A DNA stretch of 64,000 nucleotides, from positions 558,001 to 622,000 of the forward strand of contig JABWDB010000034.1 of assembly GCA_019614645.1 (NCBI GenBank), given 5' to 3'. A model generated the notes under the pieces. That model was not told the DNA's origin. It did no database searches and saw only the letters and a list, made by a program, of their open reading frames with translations. Numbering within the stretch: position 1 is the stretch's first letter; each line of letters begins with the position of its first letter. A program made the translations under genes and the position numbers. Below are positions 22,250 through 34,256 of the stretch, in pieces. The DNA is from Stratiolaelaps scimitus. Taxonomy: Eukaryota; Arthropoda; Arachnida; Mesostigmata; Laelapidae.

Positions 22250-24022
22250 ATGATTTCGCCATTCAATACACAGGTATCATTGTTAGGGACGTTGCTTTTG
22301 AGCTTCACCGGCATTATCTACTGCGTCGCGACAACGAAGAATCACACAGGGAATGCCTCATCCAATAGTCTGATGCGTATCATCCGGAAGTACGCCCCAC
22401 AGAAGAACGTCTCCGTCGAAGATTCATCCCTTTTTCTGTTGGGCGACTGCATCCAAGAGAAATTTGCTACTGCATCAGAGTGGGACATATCGGTGATTGC
22501 ATACACAACTCTGGGTGATAAGCCGAACTATCTCACAATCGCCAATATGGTCAGGATACCTAGACCGCTAATCATTTACAAATGCCCAAAAATTGAGATT
22601 GATCATAAAATTAAGGATTCCCTTATTTCGATGAGGTCCTTTGTTGTTTTCATAATTTCTGATTACAGACCGTCATGGCATTATTATATTGAACGAACGT
22701 ACTGCCCGTTCGTGCTTATTCTAAATGAACCTCAGGGAAAGGTCCGTTTGATAGACTACTGGATGGTAGACCGTTTATTTACGATTATGTATAATGACAC
22801 TGCTCTAACACAATTTCGTTTTCCTGCGCAAGCCACCGGCAAAGCGATGATTCGAAGCATTTCGAATATAAAAGGCTTTTTCAAGGCCTTTTCGATTCTT
22901 CTAGCAGGGGAGTGGCTAATCGAGTTATTGGTACATCTAAAACAGTCATTTCTTAATGAAACTATCACAAAAAGTAAAGTGTTAACTTTCACCAGGCCAT
23001 CAAGATATGAAACTCTTAGCATGGGTGGTCTTGAACACATATATTCGAATGGCTGTCTGCGCCCTCTTGCTGTCGTCGAACCGTCCGAGTCAGCCCTCGT
23101 TGCTCCTCTGACTACAGTGACCCTCACAGGACTGATATTTGTTACCGTTGTCGTTACCGGCTTTGCCTCATTTGGACATTGCAGTTGGACAACTTCGTGG
23201 GCTCATCTTATCTCTCAAACGCTCATGAGCATTCTAACGGCGTATCCAGTTGACAATCGCTGCACCTGTGATCATCACCGAAGACTGCATCAGATTAGCA
23301 AACGACATAAAATCATTCTCGGGTTATTCCTCGTAGTGCTACAACTCATCGTAATGAACGTTTACAAAAATGCGGTCACGTCTGACCTTCTTGAACCCGA
23401 GAGAGACATACTCGGGTTTAAAGAAGCCGACTCCAAGTACTTTTCCCTGCCCTACCGTAAGAAAGAGAGCGATATCCGATGGTTGTCTTATTTTCAAATC
23501 AGAAATTGGACCGAATTGTGCACGAATGACCCCGATATTATTCGTCTTGGGCTTGGTATTCCGTTGAAAAGATCAGCGACCCGTTATGGCCAGCTACACC
23601 GAGATATAACACCCTTTGAGTACATCATGGGACCCAGCAGAACCTTGACATTGTTACGTGAGCACGCACTTTTACCAATGATACCGATGCTAATAACCAC
23701 TAATGAAAGCCAACGCAGCGCCGTCCCAAGGTGGCAAAAGATGAAGGCTAAAAAAATAGACAGAATAAAATTCAAGCTGACGACAAAACCTGGAGAGGAG
23801 TGGGCCTCAGTTCGTGAGCTGCTGAGCTCTGTCAAGAAGCGAAAACATAGAGTTCTTCTAGATGAACAGGAGGAGACAATGGCTATAGGGATGGTGCATG
23901 TTAAATACACTGTCCGTATTATTGGTCTACTTTTGCTCGTCTCTGTCATCATCATTTTGCCCTGGGAAGTGATTTTACGTTTGTCAGCAAACTGCTTGTG
24001 GGGTACCCATAGTCGATTTTAA
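22250..24022 (+). CDS. Divergent ionotropic receptor (IR), unit 1
   Basis: Intronless 590-aa ORF from the first ATG; the frame is open further 5' but without an ATG. Residues 1-27 form a signal peptide, followed by N-glycosylation sequons (NHT, NAS, NVS) and an extracellular S1-like region. Then come TM1 (about 290-309), a re-entrant pore segment (about 314-335), TM2 (about 355-372, followed by NVYKNAVTSDLLEPE, the counterpart of the iGluR post-M3 segment), a long S2 lobe and TM3 (about 553-571). This is the iGluR channel topology without an amino-terminal domain, as in arthropod chemosensory IRs. Key glutamate-binding residues are not recognisable, as in other divergent IRs. Predicted to form a ligand-gated cation channel subunit in sensory neurons; ligand unknown. 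Confidence 0.85.
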   Translation: MISPFNTQVSLLGTLLLSFTGIIYCVATTKNHTGNASSNSLMRIIRKYAPQKNVSVEDSSLFLLGDCIQEKFATASEWDISVIAYTTLGDKPNYLTIANMVRIPRPLIIYKCPKIEIDHKIKDSLISMRSFVVFIISDYRPSWHYYIERTYCPFVLILNEPQGKVRLIDYWMVDRLFTIMYNDTALTQFRFPAQATGKAMIRSISNIKGFFKAFSILLAGEWLIELLVHLKQSFLNETITKSKVLTFTRPSRYETLSMGGLEHIYSNGCLRPLAVVEPSESALVAPLTTVTLTGLIFVTVVVTGFASFGHCSWTTSWAHLISQTLMSILTAYPVDNRCTCDHHRRLHQISKRHKIILGLFLVVLQLIVMNVYKNAVTSDLLEPERDILGFKEADSKYFSLPYRKKESDIRWLSYFQIRNWTELCTNDPDIIRLGLGIPLKRSATRYGQLHRDITPFEYIMGPSRTLTLLREHALLPMIPMLITTNESQRSAVPRWQKMKAKKIDRIKFKLTTKPGEEWASVRELLSSVKKRKHRVLLDEQEETMAIGMVHVKYTVRIIGLLLLVSVIIILPWEVILRLSANCLWGTHSRF

Positions 24023-24039
24023 TTTAAGGAGGACGCGTA

Positions 24040-24660
24040 TGTTCATATTACGGTGTACGAATGCAATAATTGTCTTCATTGTCACCTTTGTCAGGTATAG
24101 TAGTAAAACAGCATAAAACGTAACAGTGTCTTCTGAACCATCTACAGTCCCCAGTCCCAGATACGGTTGCCCACCTAAAAGCGTTGTTATATGCTGATGA
24201 CCTCGTGGTTTTTCGGAAGGAGAGTGCTCCAAATCCACCAGGCGTTCACGTGAGAGTCAACATAAAATCAAGAGGTCGGCTTGTTGATAAATATGAACAA
24301 GACAGAGGTTATATTTATCCGCGGAGGCTGGCTGGCTGCACTCGATCCGCTCCACATAGGCAACTTCAAGAACTCGTCACGAACAGAGAGCGAGTGATGG
24401 TTGCGAGTGTTTGAATACAAACGCCAGCGAGGATTTCATGCAAATATCGTCCATATGGAATATGCCATTGCTATGAGAAGTGTCGAGAGGAAAAATCCAC
24501 ATCCCCGTAAGGGTGCGGCAGTATTTGAATCTAGGATTCAAGACGCGTTCAACGATTCCACATTCGTACGTTCAAACCCTATGGTGGGAGAGTTGTCTTC
24601 GACAAGGCATCATTTTGTTCTTCATTTTTCTTTGATATTACGGACGGACGAGATAGAGGG
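24040..24660 (+). mobile_element. LINE RT fragment 3' of IR unit 1
   Basis: Plus strand reads LLYADDLVVFRKE, then after a frameshift GLLINMNKTEVIFIRGGW: RT motif C and the following thumb strand of a LINE family different from the minus-strand one. The same piece follows units 3, 4 and 5. It forms the 3' flank of the IR; no AATAAA was assigned. Confidence 0.65.
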
Positions 24661-24719
24661 TTAGTTGTGGGTTGAACGATCCTTAATGTATGGACTCTAG
24701 CTCATTTGCAACTTGACAT

Positions 24720-25780
24720 CTCGTTTTATGGTTATTGGTTAACACTGTCTTCTGTACTGCAAAAATTCAAACGATTATCAGATTCGGTTCCGATACACTG
24801 ATCTGACGTTCGGTTCTGGCTAGATTCTGTCAAATGTATATTACGTAATTTGTCACGCTGTAGAGTTATAACCAATAGTAACTAGGAAAGAAAGTTCACA
24901 GATGTTTAAAATCGTTTCTAAGCTTGATGTCTCGTTCGTTTGTCTTTAGATCAAAATAGGCAGACATTCGCTACTTTGAGCCAGCTAAATATGCAAAATA
25001 CGATTCAATGCCACGCCGGTTTCTAAATATTCATTGAAATCTACGTCTCATCGCTCGAACACTGCAGGACCTGGCTCTTATACGAATGTTGCTTTTTCCG
25101 GAATAATCAGTATAAATAAATGCAATAGTTTCAATGAATGCACAAGTTAACGGCAAATTTGGTTAAATGAGGTGTGATGATTGCTTTAACTAAGGATGGC
25201 GGTGTCTTCTGTACTGCAAACATTCAAACAATTATCAGCTTCGGTTCCGATACACTGAGCTAACGTTCGGTTCTGACCAGACTCTCTAAAATAAGTATCA
25301 CGTAATTTGTCACGCTGTAGAGTTATAACCATTAGTAAGTAGGAAATAAGGTTCACAGTTGTTTAAAATCGTTTCTAACCTTGATGTCTCGTTCGTTTGT
25401 CTTTAGATCAGAATAGGCAGACATTCGCTACTTTGAGCCAGCTAAATATGCAAAATACGATTCAATGCCACGCCGGTTTCTGAATATTCATTGAAATCTA
25501 CGTCTAATCGCTCGAATACTGCAGGACCTGGCTCTCATACGAATCTAGAATGGGATCGTCCGCACCGATCCCTGTTGTTGCTGTCCTACCAATACGCATA
25601 GAGAGACTTGCCTTGAAACTCGAGGAAGGTACCGCGGAGAGGCTTTGCTGGGCCTGCACATTTATTCGCGCATGTGGTGACGATACTGAGTTTAGATGCG
25701 CTTTTCTTTCAAGCAGTGGCAACGCTGGAGGTGGCAGTCCACCACTTATACCTAGCTAACATGAGTGATTAGTTTTAGGA
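24720..25780 (+). repeat. Repeat block R, tandem pair in unit 2
   Basis: Two head-to-tail copies, about 24740-25090 and 25100-25780. The first breaks off after CCTGGCTCTTATACGAATG, where the second begins at GCTTTTTCCGGAATAATCAG. The same doubled arrangement and junction occur in unit 3, so the pair predates the duplication of units 2 and 3. Confidence 0.75.
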
Positions 25781-26560
25781 AGTACACCGCCTTTACGTGA
25801 TACGGACGAAAGCTCACGTGTCGTCTGCCTGACAATTCTTCAACAGAAAATATTATTTCAGTGTTCTGAATGCCTTAACGGTAAGCGTTGTAATTGTTTG
25901 TCTTCTCCGTGATGATTATAAGGAGTGTTATAACAGACAAAGTGTTCACTGTCATAAAAATGTACAAGTGGGGTTGGTTATACATCAGGTGTGAGGGAAA
26001 GGAGATAGTCATTGGTTTCATATCGTCTGCGAATTCTGTGACAAAATCCTCCTAAGACGCGTTTCACGCCCCCAACTTATTTACTTATATAAGGGTCCCA
26101 CAACTTGAAATAATTAGTGTGCAATAATACTGGACTGTGTGTAGGACTAGAAGAGAAGCTGTGATTTACTACGTGTCAGCCATATAGCACAGGATCTCTT
26201 GTACGGCAGGAAGATACGGTCCAAGCCGTTCGCAGATGGTATCATCCCTTTGTATCAGAGAATGGAGATCGCACAATTTTTTTACTTAGAATACAGGCGA
26301 TTGGCACCCACATTCAAAATTCGAGGGCTTCAAACATCTCGTTGAACTGATGGGAGTTTAGCATCCGTTGTGTAAACCCACGATGGGTATTCGCCCCTAT
26401 GTGAAAATGCCGGTAGGGCTCCGGGCACCTCAGGCTCACTACGTATTCAAACGGTTTATGTTCACTGTACTATATCACCACGCAGTCGTTTTACCAGAAT
26501 TAATAGCTTGATAACCTCCGTCATGTCACACTATCGCGACAGAGACTTTAGATTTAGGTA
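25781..26560. other. Unit 2 spacer
   Basis: Non-coding sequence shared with unit 3 (31540-32340) and partly with units 5 to 7. No gene seen. Confidence 0.5.
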
Positions 26561-26565
26561 AAATT

Positions 26566-27650
26566 CCAATTTCAATTCAACTCATGTGGGGTTTATTTAC
26601 GGGACTTGCAATATAGATCCTGTCCTCGTCTTAGGAAACATGTTACAAGTTCTTTTACGGCAATTTTTTCTGGTGTGTAGAGTGATCGAATCTCGTGAAG
26701 AAGCATGCCCCAGACGGTATGCAGTTAGTAAGAAAGAGCATTTCCTCATAGGAACAATTGGGAAAGCTATGTCACCAGTAGTTAATCCCCTCGACATTTT
26801 AAAGGCAAGGAGCGCAACGTGGACGTAGTACATTACCTTCAGTTTAGAGAGCCCGTAGTTCTTCATGATGCCAGGGACAGACTCCGTGCGGCGTTTACCT
26901 AACATATTATAGCTCGAATGGCGTCCGCCTGAACAACTTCTCCTTACGAAGGATCATTCTATACCTACCTCCCCAGACCGACAAATCATTGCATAGCATT
27001 CGTATCAGCAGCATGTTATAGATACGTAACAGACCTTCCAACGGGATACCCAGTTCTTTAAAGCGTCTCAGCGTAGCTATCACGTAAGATTTAGGCAAGA
27101 ACGCGCCCATATTGTTCTGCCAATGGAGGTTTTCATGGTGATGATGCCCAGACACTTTACCGACTCCGTCCATAGGAGCGCTATTTCGCAGAGCTGAATC
27201 GGAACCATTTGAGGGGTTCATTGAGGTGAGCGAAAAAGTGAGTCGTTAGTTTTGTTGGTATTGATGGCAAAGCCGAACCCAAGAAACAGTCGCACGATCC
27301 CTTTTACCCTCAGGAACGCTGTATTAATATATTCGTACATCTCAGCCGGCCGAATTCGAAACAAAAGAGTTGTGTCATCCGCATACACAATCGTCTTGCA
27401 ATAATTCCCTGCTGAGATCTTTAATAGGACGAAGTTGGTAAGAATTAAGAACATGAACGGACCAAGAATAGACCCTTGAAGAGTTCCTATGTCAATCGTC
27501 CGCCAATCAGATTCGGAGCCATCCACTTTTACAGCCTGTCTTCTCGCGGGGAGGTACGAACCAAACCAGTTTACCACCTCCGCCCCGGCAACCTAGGCGT
27601 TCCGGCGCGTGCAAGAAAAAAGAGCGACGTAGGCACTCTTTTGTTTTAGG
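26566..27650 (-). mobile_element. LINE reverse transcriptase fragment, unit 2
   Basis: RT segment from VNWFGSYLPARRQAVKVDG through QGSILGPFMFLIL and YADDTTLLF to GFAINTNKTN (27600-27218). In shifted frames it continues to RFKELGIPLEGLLRIYN and the C-terminal FKMSRGLTTGDIAFPIVP (to about 26600). Several frameshifts, dead. It interrupts a flank that is continuous in units 5 and 6 (TTAGATTTAGG...ATATTGT). Confidence 0.8.
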
Positions 27651-28468
27651 CAATATTGTCTAATCCTCACAGAACCAACATGTGTTATAAAAAAACATTA
27701 GACTTGTTTAAAAAAAATACCATTGCAATTGTAATAAACTCAATTGCTCTATATAATTCGATGCAACCCATGTATTCAGTGTTGTCGAGCCCGGTGGCGT
27801 GGTGGTGCGTTCGTGAGAGCCTTGCAATCGGAGAGAGACACGTAGGTGCACAGCTTCTGTCCTCGCCGTTGCACATTTAAAGGGGTTGTCCGTCTTATGA
27901 AGCCTTATGCCGAAGGCAGTCGTACCGTGAACGTTAAATGTTGGCTGTGAGTTAGGCCGGACAATTTATGTATTCAGTGTTGAATTCTCTATTTTAAACA
28001 TCTCAGAACTCTACACGTTTGAGCTGTTTGCAGCACGAACTCGTTGGTTAACTCGAGGTCTATTGCAGATGAGCATATGTTTAGTTCACACAGAAGGGGG
28101 AGCTCTTTGAATACGGTGTCTTACGAAGCCTTGAAGTTGTTGTCATGCGGTTCAGAATATATTCCCAACTACATGTTGCACTGGATAACACTGTTCAATA
28201 AACTCAGTCCTATGGGAAATCAGTTCGATATATTTCAAGGTTATGTTGAATAGAATCTACTGGTTTTTTCATCTGTACTCAAAAGCTAAACTAATTATTT
28301 GGAAACAGTTACTTTTGCTTCTGCCAATGATTTAGTTACGACAATATTATAACTAATTATGTAAGCTTTTATTTTCAGGTGCTCGCAATTTTAAAATAAT
28401 TATTGTTTTCTATTCAAGGTGTAAACAAAGCGTTCCCGCAACATCAATTGCTATCGGTCTTAGTCAGG
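27651..28468 (+). promoter_or_regulatory. Conserved 5' flank of IR unit 2
   Basis: Near-identical to the unit 1 flank, including the two acceptor-like sites before the ATG. Relative to unit 1 it has lost a few bases around CACATTTAAAGGGG. Confidence 0.4.
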
Positions 28469-30241
28469 ATGATTTCGCCATTCAATACACAGGTATCATT
28501 GTTAGGGACGTTGCTTTTGAGCTTCACCGGCATTATCTACTGCGTCGCGACAACGAAGAACCACACAGGGAATGCCTCATCCAATAGTCTGATGCGAATC
28601 ATCCGGAAGTACGCCCCACAGAAGAACGTCTCCGTCGAAGATTCATCTCTTTTTCTGTTTGGTGACTGTATCCAAGAGAAATTTGCTATTGCATCAGACT
28701 GGGACATATCGGTGATTACATACACAACGCTGGGTGATAAACCGAACTATCTCACAATCGCCAATATGGTCAGGATACCTAGACCGCTAATCATTTACAA
28801 ATGCCCAAAAATTGAGATTGATCATAAAATTAGGGATTCCCTTATTTCGATGAGGTCCTTTGTTGTTTTCATAATTTCTGATTACAGGCCGTCATGGTAT
28901 TATTATATTGAAGGAACGTACTGCCCATTCGTGCTTATTCTAAATGAACCTCAGGGAAAGGTCCGCTTGATAGACTACTGGATGGTAGACCGTTTATTTA
29001 CGATTATGTATAATGACACTGCTCTAACACAATTTCGTTTCCCTGCGCAAGCCACCGGCAAAGCGATGATTCGAAGCATTTCGAATATAAAAGGCTTTTA
29101 CAAGGCCTTTTCGATTCTTCTAGCAGGGGAGTGGCTAATCGCGGTATTGGTACACCTAAAACAGTCATTTCTTAATAAAACTATCACAAAAAGTAAAGTG
29201 TTAACTTTCACCAGGCCATCAAGATATGAAACTCTTAGCATGGGTGGTCTTGAACACATATATTCGAATGGCTGTCTGCGCCCTCTTGCTGTCGTCGAAC
29301 CGTCCGAGTCAGCCCTCGTTGCTCCTCTGACTACAGTGACCCTCACAGGACTGATATTTGTTACCGTTGTCGTTACCGGCTTTGCCTCATTTGGACATTG
29401 CAGTTGGACAACTTCGTGGGCTCATCTTATCTCTCAAACGCTCATGAGCATTCTAACGGCGTATCCAGTTGACAATCGCTGCACCTGTGATCATCACCGA
29501 AGACTGCATCAGATTAGCAAACGACATAAAATCATTCTCGGGTTATTCCTCGTAGTGCTACAACTCATCGTAATGAACGTTTACAAAAATGAGGTCACGT
29601 CTGACCTTCTTGAACCCGAGAGAGACATACTCGGGTTTAAAGAAGCCGACTCCAAGTACTTTTCCCTGCCCTACCGTAAGAAAGAGAGCGATATCCGATG
29701 GTTGTCTTATTTTCAAATCAGAAATTGGACCGAATTGTGCACGAATGACCCCGATATTATTCGTCTTGGGCTTGGTATTCCGTTGAAAAGATCAGCGACC
29801 CGTTATGGCCAGCTACACCGAGATATAACACCCTTTGAGTACATCATGGGACCCAGCAGAACCTTGACATTGTTACGTGAGCACGCACTTTTACCAATGA
29901 TACCGATGCTAATAACCACTAATGAAAGCCAACGCAGCGCCGTCCCAAGGTGGCAAAAGATGAAGGCTAAAAAAATAGACAGAATAAAATTCAAGCTGAC
30001 GACAAAACCTGGAGAGGAGTGGGCCTCAGTTCGTGAGCTGCTGAGCTCTGTCAAGAAGCGAAAACATAGAGTTCTTCTAGATGAACAGGAGGAGACAATG
30101 GCTATAGGGATGGTGCATGTTAAATACACTGTCCGTATTATTGGTCTACTTTTGCTCGTCTCTGTCATCATCATTTTGCCCTGGGAAGTGATTTTACGTT
30201 TGTCAGCAAACTGCTTGTGGGGTACCCATAGTCGATTTTAA
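28469..30241 (+). CDS. Divergent ionotropic receptor (IR), unit 2
   Basis: 590 aa, intact, nearly identical to unit 1: about ten substitutions, all before residue 375 (examples: LLGDC to LFGDC, ATASEW to AIASDW, IERTYC to IEGTYC, KNAVTS to KNEVTS). The last roughly 215 residues are identical, and the DNA appears so too. Same signal peptide, pore and three TM segments. One N-glycosylation sequon (NETI) is changed to NKTI. Immediately after the stop and ATTTAAGG the LINE flank present in unit 1 is deleted. Confidence 0.85.
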   Translation: MISPFNTQVSLLGTLLLSFTGIIYCVATTKNHTGNASSNSLMRIIRKYAPQKNVSVEDSSLFLFGDCIQEKFAIASDWDISVITYTTLGDKPNYLTIANMVRIPRPLIIYKCPKIEIDHKIRDSLISMRSFVVFIISDYRPSWYYYIEGTYCPFVLILNEPQGKVRLIDYWMVDRLFTIMYNDTALTQFRFPAQATGKAMIRSISNIKGFYKAFSILLAGEWLIAVLVHLKQSFLNKTITKSKVLTFTRPSRYETLSMGGLEHIYSNGCLRPLAVVEPSESALVAPLTTVTLTGLIFVTVVVTGFASFGHCSWTTSWAHLISQTLMSILTAYPVDNRCTCDHHRRLHQISKRHKIILGLFLVVLQLIVMNVYKNEVTSDLLEPERDILGFKEADSKYFSLPYRKKESDIRWLSYFQIRNWTELCTNDPDIIRLGLGIPLKRSATRYGQLHRDITPFEYIMGPSRTLTLLREHALLPMIPMLITTNESQRSAVPRWQKMKAKKIDRIKFKLTTKPGEEWASVRELLSSVKKRKHRVLLDEQEETMAIGMVHVKYTVRIIGLLLLVSVIIILPWEVILRLSANCLWGTHSRF

Positions 30242-31540
30242 TTTAAGGAAAAATCCACATCCCCGTAAGGGTGCGGCAGTATTTGAATCTAGGATTCAAG
30301 ACGCGTTCAACGATTCCACATTCGTACGTTCAAACCCTATGGTGGGAGAGTTGTCTTCGACAAGGCATCATTTTGTTCTTCATTTTTCTTTGATATTACG
30401 GACGGACGAGATAGAGGGTTAGTTGTGGGTTGAACGATCCTTAATGTATGGACTCTAGCTCATTTGCAACTTGACATCTCGTTTTATGGTTATTGGTTAC
30501 ACTGTCTTCTGTACTGCAAAAATTCAAACGATTATCAGATTCGGTTCCGATACACTGATCTGACGTTCGGTTCTGGCTAGATTCTGTCAAATGTATATTA
30601 CGTAATTTGTCACGCTGTAGAGTTATAACCAATAGTAACTAGGAAAGAAAGTTCACAGATGTTTAAAATCGTTTCTAAGCTTGATGTCTCGTTCGTTTGT
30701 CTTTAGATCAAAATAGGCAGACATTCGCTACTTTGAGCCAGCTAAATATGCAAAATACGATTCAATGCCACGCCTGTTTCTAAATATTCATTGAAATCTA
30801 CGTCTCATCGCTCGAACACTGCAGGACCTGGCTCTTTTACGAATGCTGCTTTTTCCGGAATAATGGGTATAAATAAATGCAACCGTTTCAATGAATGCAC
30901 AAGTGAACGGTAAATTTGGTTAAATTAGGTGTAATGATTGCTTTAACTAAGGATGGCGGTGTCTTCTGTACTGCAAACATTCAAACAATTATCAGCTTCG
31001 GTTCCGATACACTGATCTAACGTTCGGTTCTGACCAGACTCTCTAAAATAAGTATCACGTAATTTGTCACGCTGTAGAGTTATAACCAATAGTAAGTGGA
31101 AATAAGGTTCACAGTTGTTTAAAATCGTTTCTAAGCTTGATGTCTCGTTCGTTTGTCTTCAGATCAAAATAGGCAGACATTCGCTACTTTGAGCAAGCTA
31201 AATATGCAAAATTCGATTCAATGCCACGCCGGTTTCCGGATATTCATTGAAATCTACGTCTAATCGCTCGAATACTGCAGGACCTGGCTCTCATACGAAT
31301 CTAGAATGGGATCGTCCGCATCGATCCCTGTTGTTGCTGTCCTACCAATACGCATAGAGAGACTTGCGTTGAACCTCGAGGAAGGTACCGCGGAGAGGCT
31401 TTGCTGGGCCTGCACAGTTATTCGCGCATGTGTGACGACGCTGGAGGCAGATGCTCTTTTCTTTCAAGCAGTGGCAACGATGGAGGTGGCAGTCCACCAC
31501 TCATGCCTAGCTAACATGAGTGATTAATTTTAGGAGGTAT
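30242..31540 (+). repeat. Unit 2 3' flank and tandem R blocks of unit 3
   Basis: Starts with the remnant AAAAATCCACATCCCCGTAA of the plus LINE flank, then two R blocks (30490-30845 and 30840-31540) arranged as in unit 2. Confidence 0.7.
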
Positions 31541-32339
31541 ACCTGCTTTACGTGATACGGACGAAAGCTCACGTGTCGTCTGCCTGACAATTCCTCAACA
31601 GAACATATTATTTCAGTGTTCTGAATGCCTTAACGGTAAGCGTTGTAATTGTTTGGCTTCTCCGTAATGATTGGAAGGAGTGTTATAACAGACAAAGTGT
31701 TCACTGTCATAATATTATATGTACAAGTGGTGTTGGTTATACATTAGGTGTGGGGGGAAGGAGATAGTCATTGGTTTCATATCGTCTGAGAATTCTGTGA
31801 CAAAATCCTTCTAAGACGCGTTTCACGCCCCCAACGTATTTACGTGTATAAGGGTCCCACACCTTGAAATAATTAGTGTGCAATAATACTGGACTGTGTG
31901 TAGGACTAGAATAGAAGCTGTGATTTACTACGTGTCAGCCATATACCACAGGATCTCTTGTACGGCAGGAAGATACGGTCCAAGCTGTTCCCAGATGCTA
32001 TAATCCCTTTGTATCAGAAATGGAGATCGCACAATTTTTTTACTTAGAATACAGGCGGTTGCTTCGAATACAGGCGATTGGCACCCACATTCAAAATTCG
32101 AGGGCTTCAAACATCTCGTTGAACTGATGGGAGTTTAGCATCTGTTGTGTAAACCCACGATGGGTATTCGCCCCTATGTGAAAATGCCGGTAGGGCTCCG
32201 GGCACCTCAGACTCACTACGTATTCAAACTGTTTATGTTCACTGTACTATATCACCACGCAGTCGTTTTACCAGAATTAATAGCTTGATAACCTCCGTCA
32301 TGTCACACTATCGCGACAGAGACTTTAGATTTAGGTAAA

Positions 32340-33435
32340 ATTCCAATTTCAATTCAACTCATGTGGGGTTTATTTACGGGACTTGCAATATAGATCCTGT
32401 CCTCGTCTTAAAAAAAACATGTTAAAAGTTCTTTTACGGCAATTTTTTTCTGGTGTGTTGAGTGATCGAATCTCGTGAAGAAGCATGCCCCAGACGGTAT
32501 GCAGTTAGTAAGAAAGAGCATTTCCTCATAGGAACAATCGGGAAAGCTATGTCACCAGTAGTAAATCCCCTCGACATTTTAAAGGCAAGGAGCGCAACGT
32601 GGACGTAGTACATTACCTTCAGTTTAGAGAGCCCGTAGTTCTTCATGATGCCAGGGACAGATTCCGTGCGGCGTTTACCTAACATATTGTAGCTCGAATG
32701 GCGTCCGCCTGAACAACTTCTCCTCTTCGAAGGATCATTCTATACCTACCTTCCCAGACCGACAAATCGTTGCATAGCATTCGTATCAGCAGCATGTTAT
32801 AGATACGTAACAGACCTTCCAACGGGATACCCAGTTCTTTAAAGCGTCTCAGCGTAGCTATCACGTAAGATTTAGGCAAGAACGCGCCCATATGGTTCAT
32901 GCCAACGGAGGTTTTCATGCATGGTGATGCCCAGACACTTTACCGACTCCGTCCATGGGAGCGTTACTCCGCAGAGCTGAATCGGAACCATTTGAGGGGT
33001 TCATTGAGGTGAGCGAAAAAGTGAGTCGTTAGTTTTGTTGGTATTGATGGCAAAGCCGAACCCAAGAAACAGTCGCACGATCCCTTTTACCCTCAGGAAC
33101 GCTGTATTAATATATTCGTACATCTCAGCCGGCCGAATTCGAAACAAAAGAGTTGTGTCATCCGCATACACAATCGTCTTGCAATAATTCCCTGCTGAGA
33201 TCTTTAATAGGACGAAGTTGGTAAGAATTAAGAACATGAACGGACCAAGAATAGACCCTTGAAGAGTTCCTATGTCAATCGTCCGCCAATCAGATTCGGA
33301 GCCATCCACTTTTACAGCCTGTCTTCTCGCGGTGGGGTACGACCCAAACCAGTTACCACCTCCGCCCGGCAACCTAGGCGTTCCAGCGCGTGCAAGAAAA
33401 AAGAGCGACGTAGGCACTCTTTTGTTTTAGGCAAT
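32340..33435 (-). mobile_element. LINE reverse transcriptase fragment, unit 3
   Basis: Same insertion as in unit 2, with the same YADDTTLLF segment (about 33150) and C-terminal remnants to about 32430. The WFGSYL start carries extra changes (WFGSYPTARRQ). Dead. Confidence 0.8.
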
Positions 33436-34256
33436 ATTGCCTAATCCTCAGAGAACCAACATGTGTTATAAAAAAACATTAGACTTGTTTAAAAAAATAC
33501 CATTGCAATTGTGATAAACTCAATTGCTGTATATAATTCGATGCAACCCATGTATTCAGTGTTATCGAGCCCGGTGGCGTGGTGGTGCGTTCGTGTGCGC
33601 CTTGCAATCGGAGGAGAGACACGTAGGTGCACAGCTTCTGTCCTCCTGTGTTGCACATTTGCATTTAAATGGGTTGTCCGTCTTATGAAGCCTTATGCCG
33701 AAAGCAGTCCTTCCGTGAACGTTAAACGTTGGCTGTGAGTTAGGCTGGACAATTTATGTATTCAGTGTTGAATTCTCTATTTTAAACACCTCAGAACTCT
33801 ACACGTTTGAGCTGTTTGCTGCACGAACTCACTGGTTAACTCGAGGTCTATGGCAGATGGGCATATGTCTAGTTCACAGAGAACGGGGATCTCTTTGAAT
33901 ACGGTGTCTTACGAAGCCTTGAAGTTGTTGTCATGAGGTTCAGAATATATTCCCAACTACATGTTGCACTGGATAACAGTGTTCGATAAACTCAGTCCTA
34001 TGGGAAATCAATTCGATATATTTCAAGGTTATGTTGAGTAGAATCTCCTGGTTTTTTCATCTGTACTCAAAAGCTACACTAAATATTTGGAAACAGTTAC
34101 TTTTGCTTCTGCCAATGATTTAGTTACGACAATATTATAACTAATTATATAAGCTTTTATTATCAGGTGCTCTCAAGTTTAAAATAATTATTGTTTTCTA
34201 TTTAAGGTGTAAACAAAGCGTTCCCGCAACATCAATTGCTATCGGTCTTAGTCAGG
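33436..34256 (+). promoter_or_regulatory. Conserved 5' flank of IR unit 3
   Basis: Homologous to the flanks of units 1 and 2. The short frame seen in those flanks has a stop (GTCATGAGG) here, which argues that the flank is not coding. Confidence 0.4.

Noticed and set aside
22756..23127. 123-codon minus-strand frames inside each IR
   Set aside because: Antisense shadows of the conserved IR coding sequence; they move in step with it.
25550..25759. Plus frame MGSSAPIPV... in R block as a gene
   Set aside because: Length, stop and C-terminus differ among R-block copies; frame not maintained.
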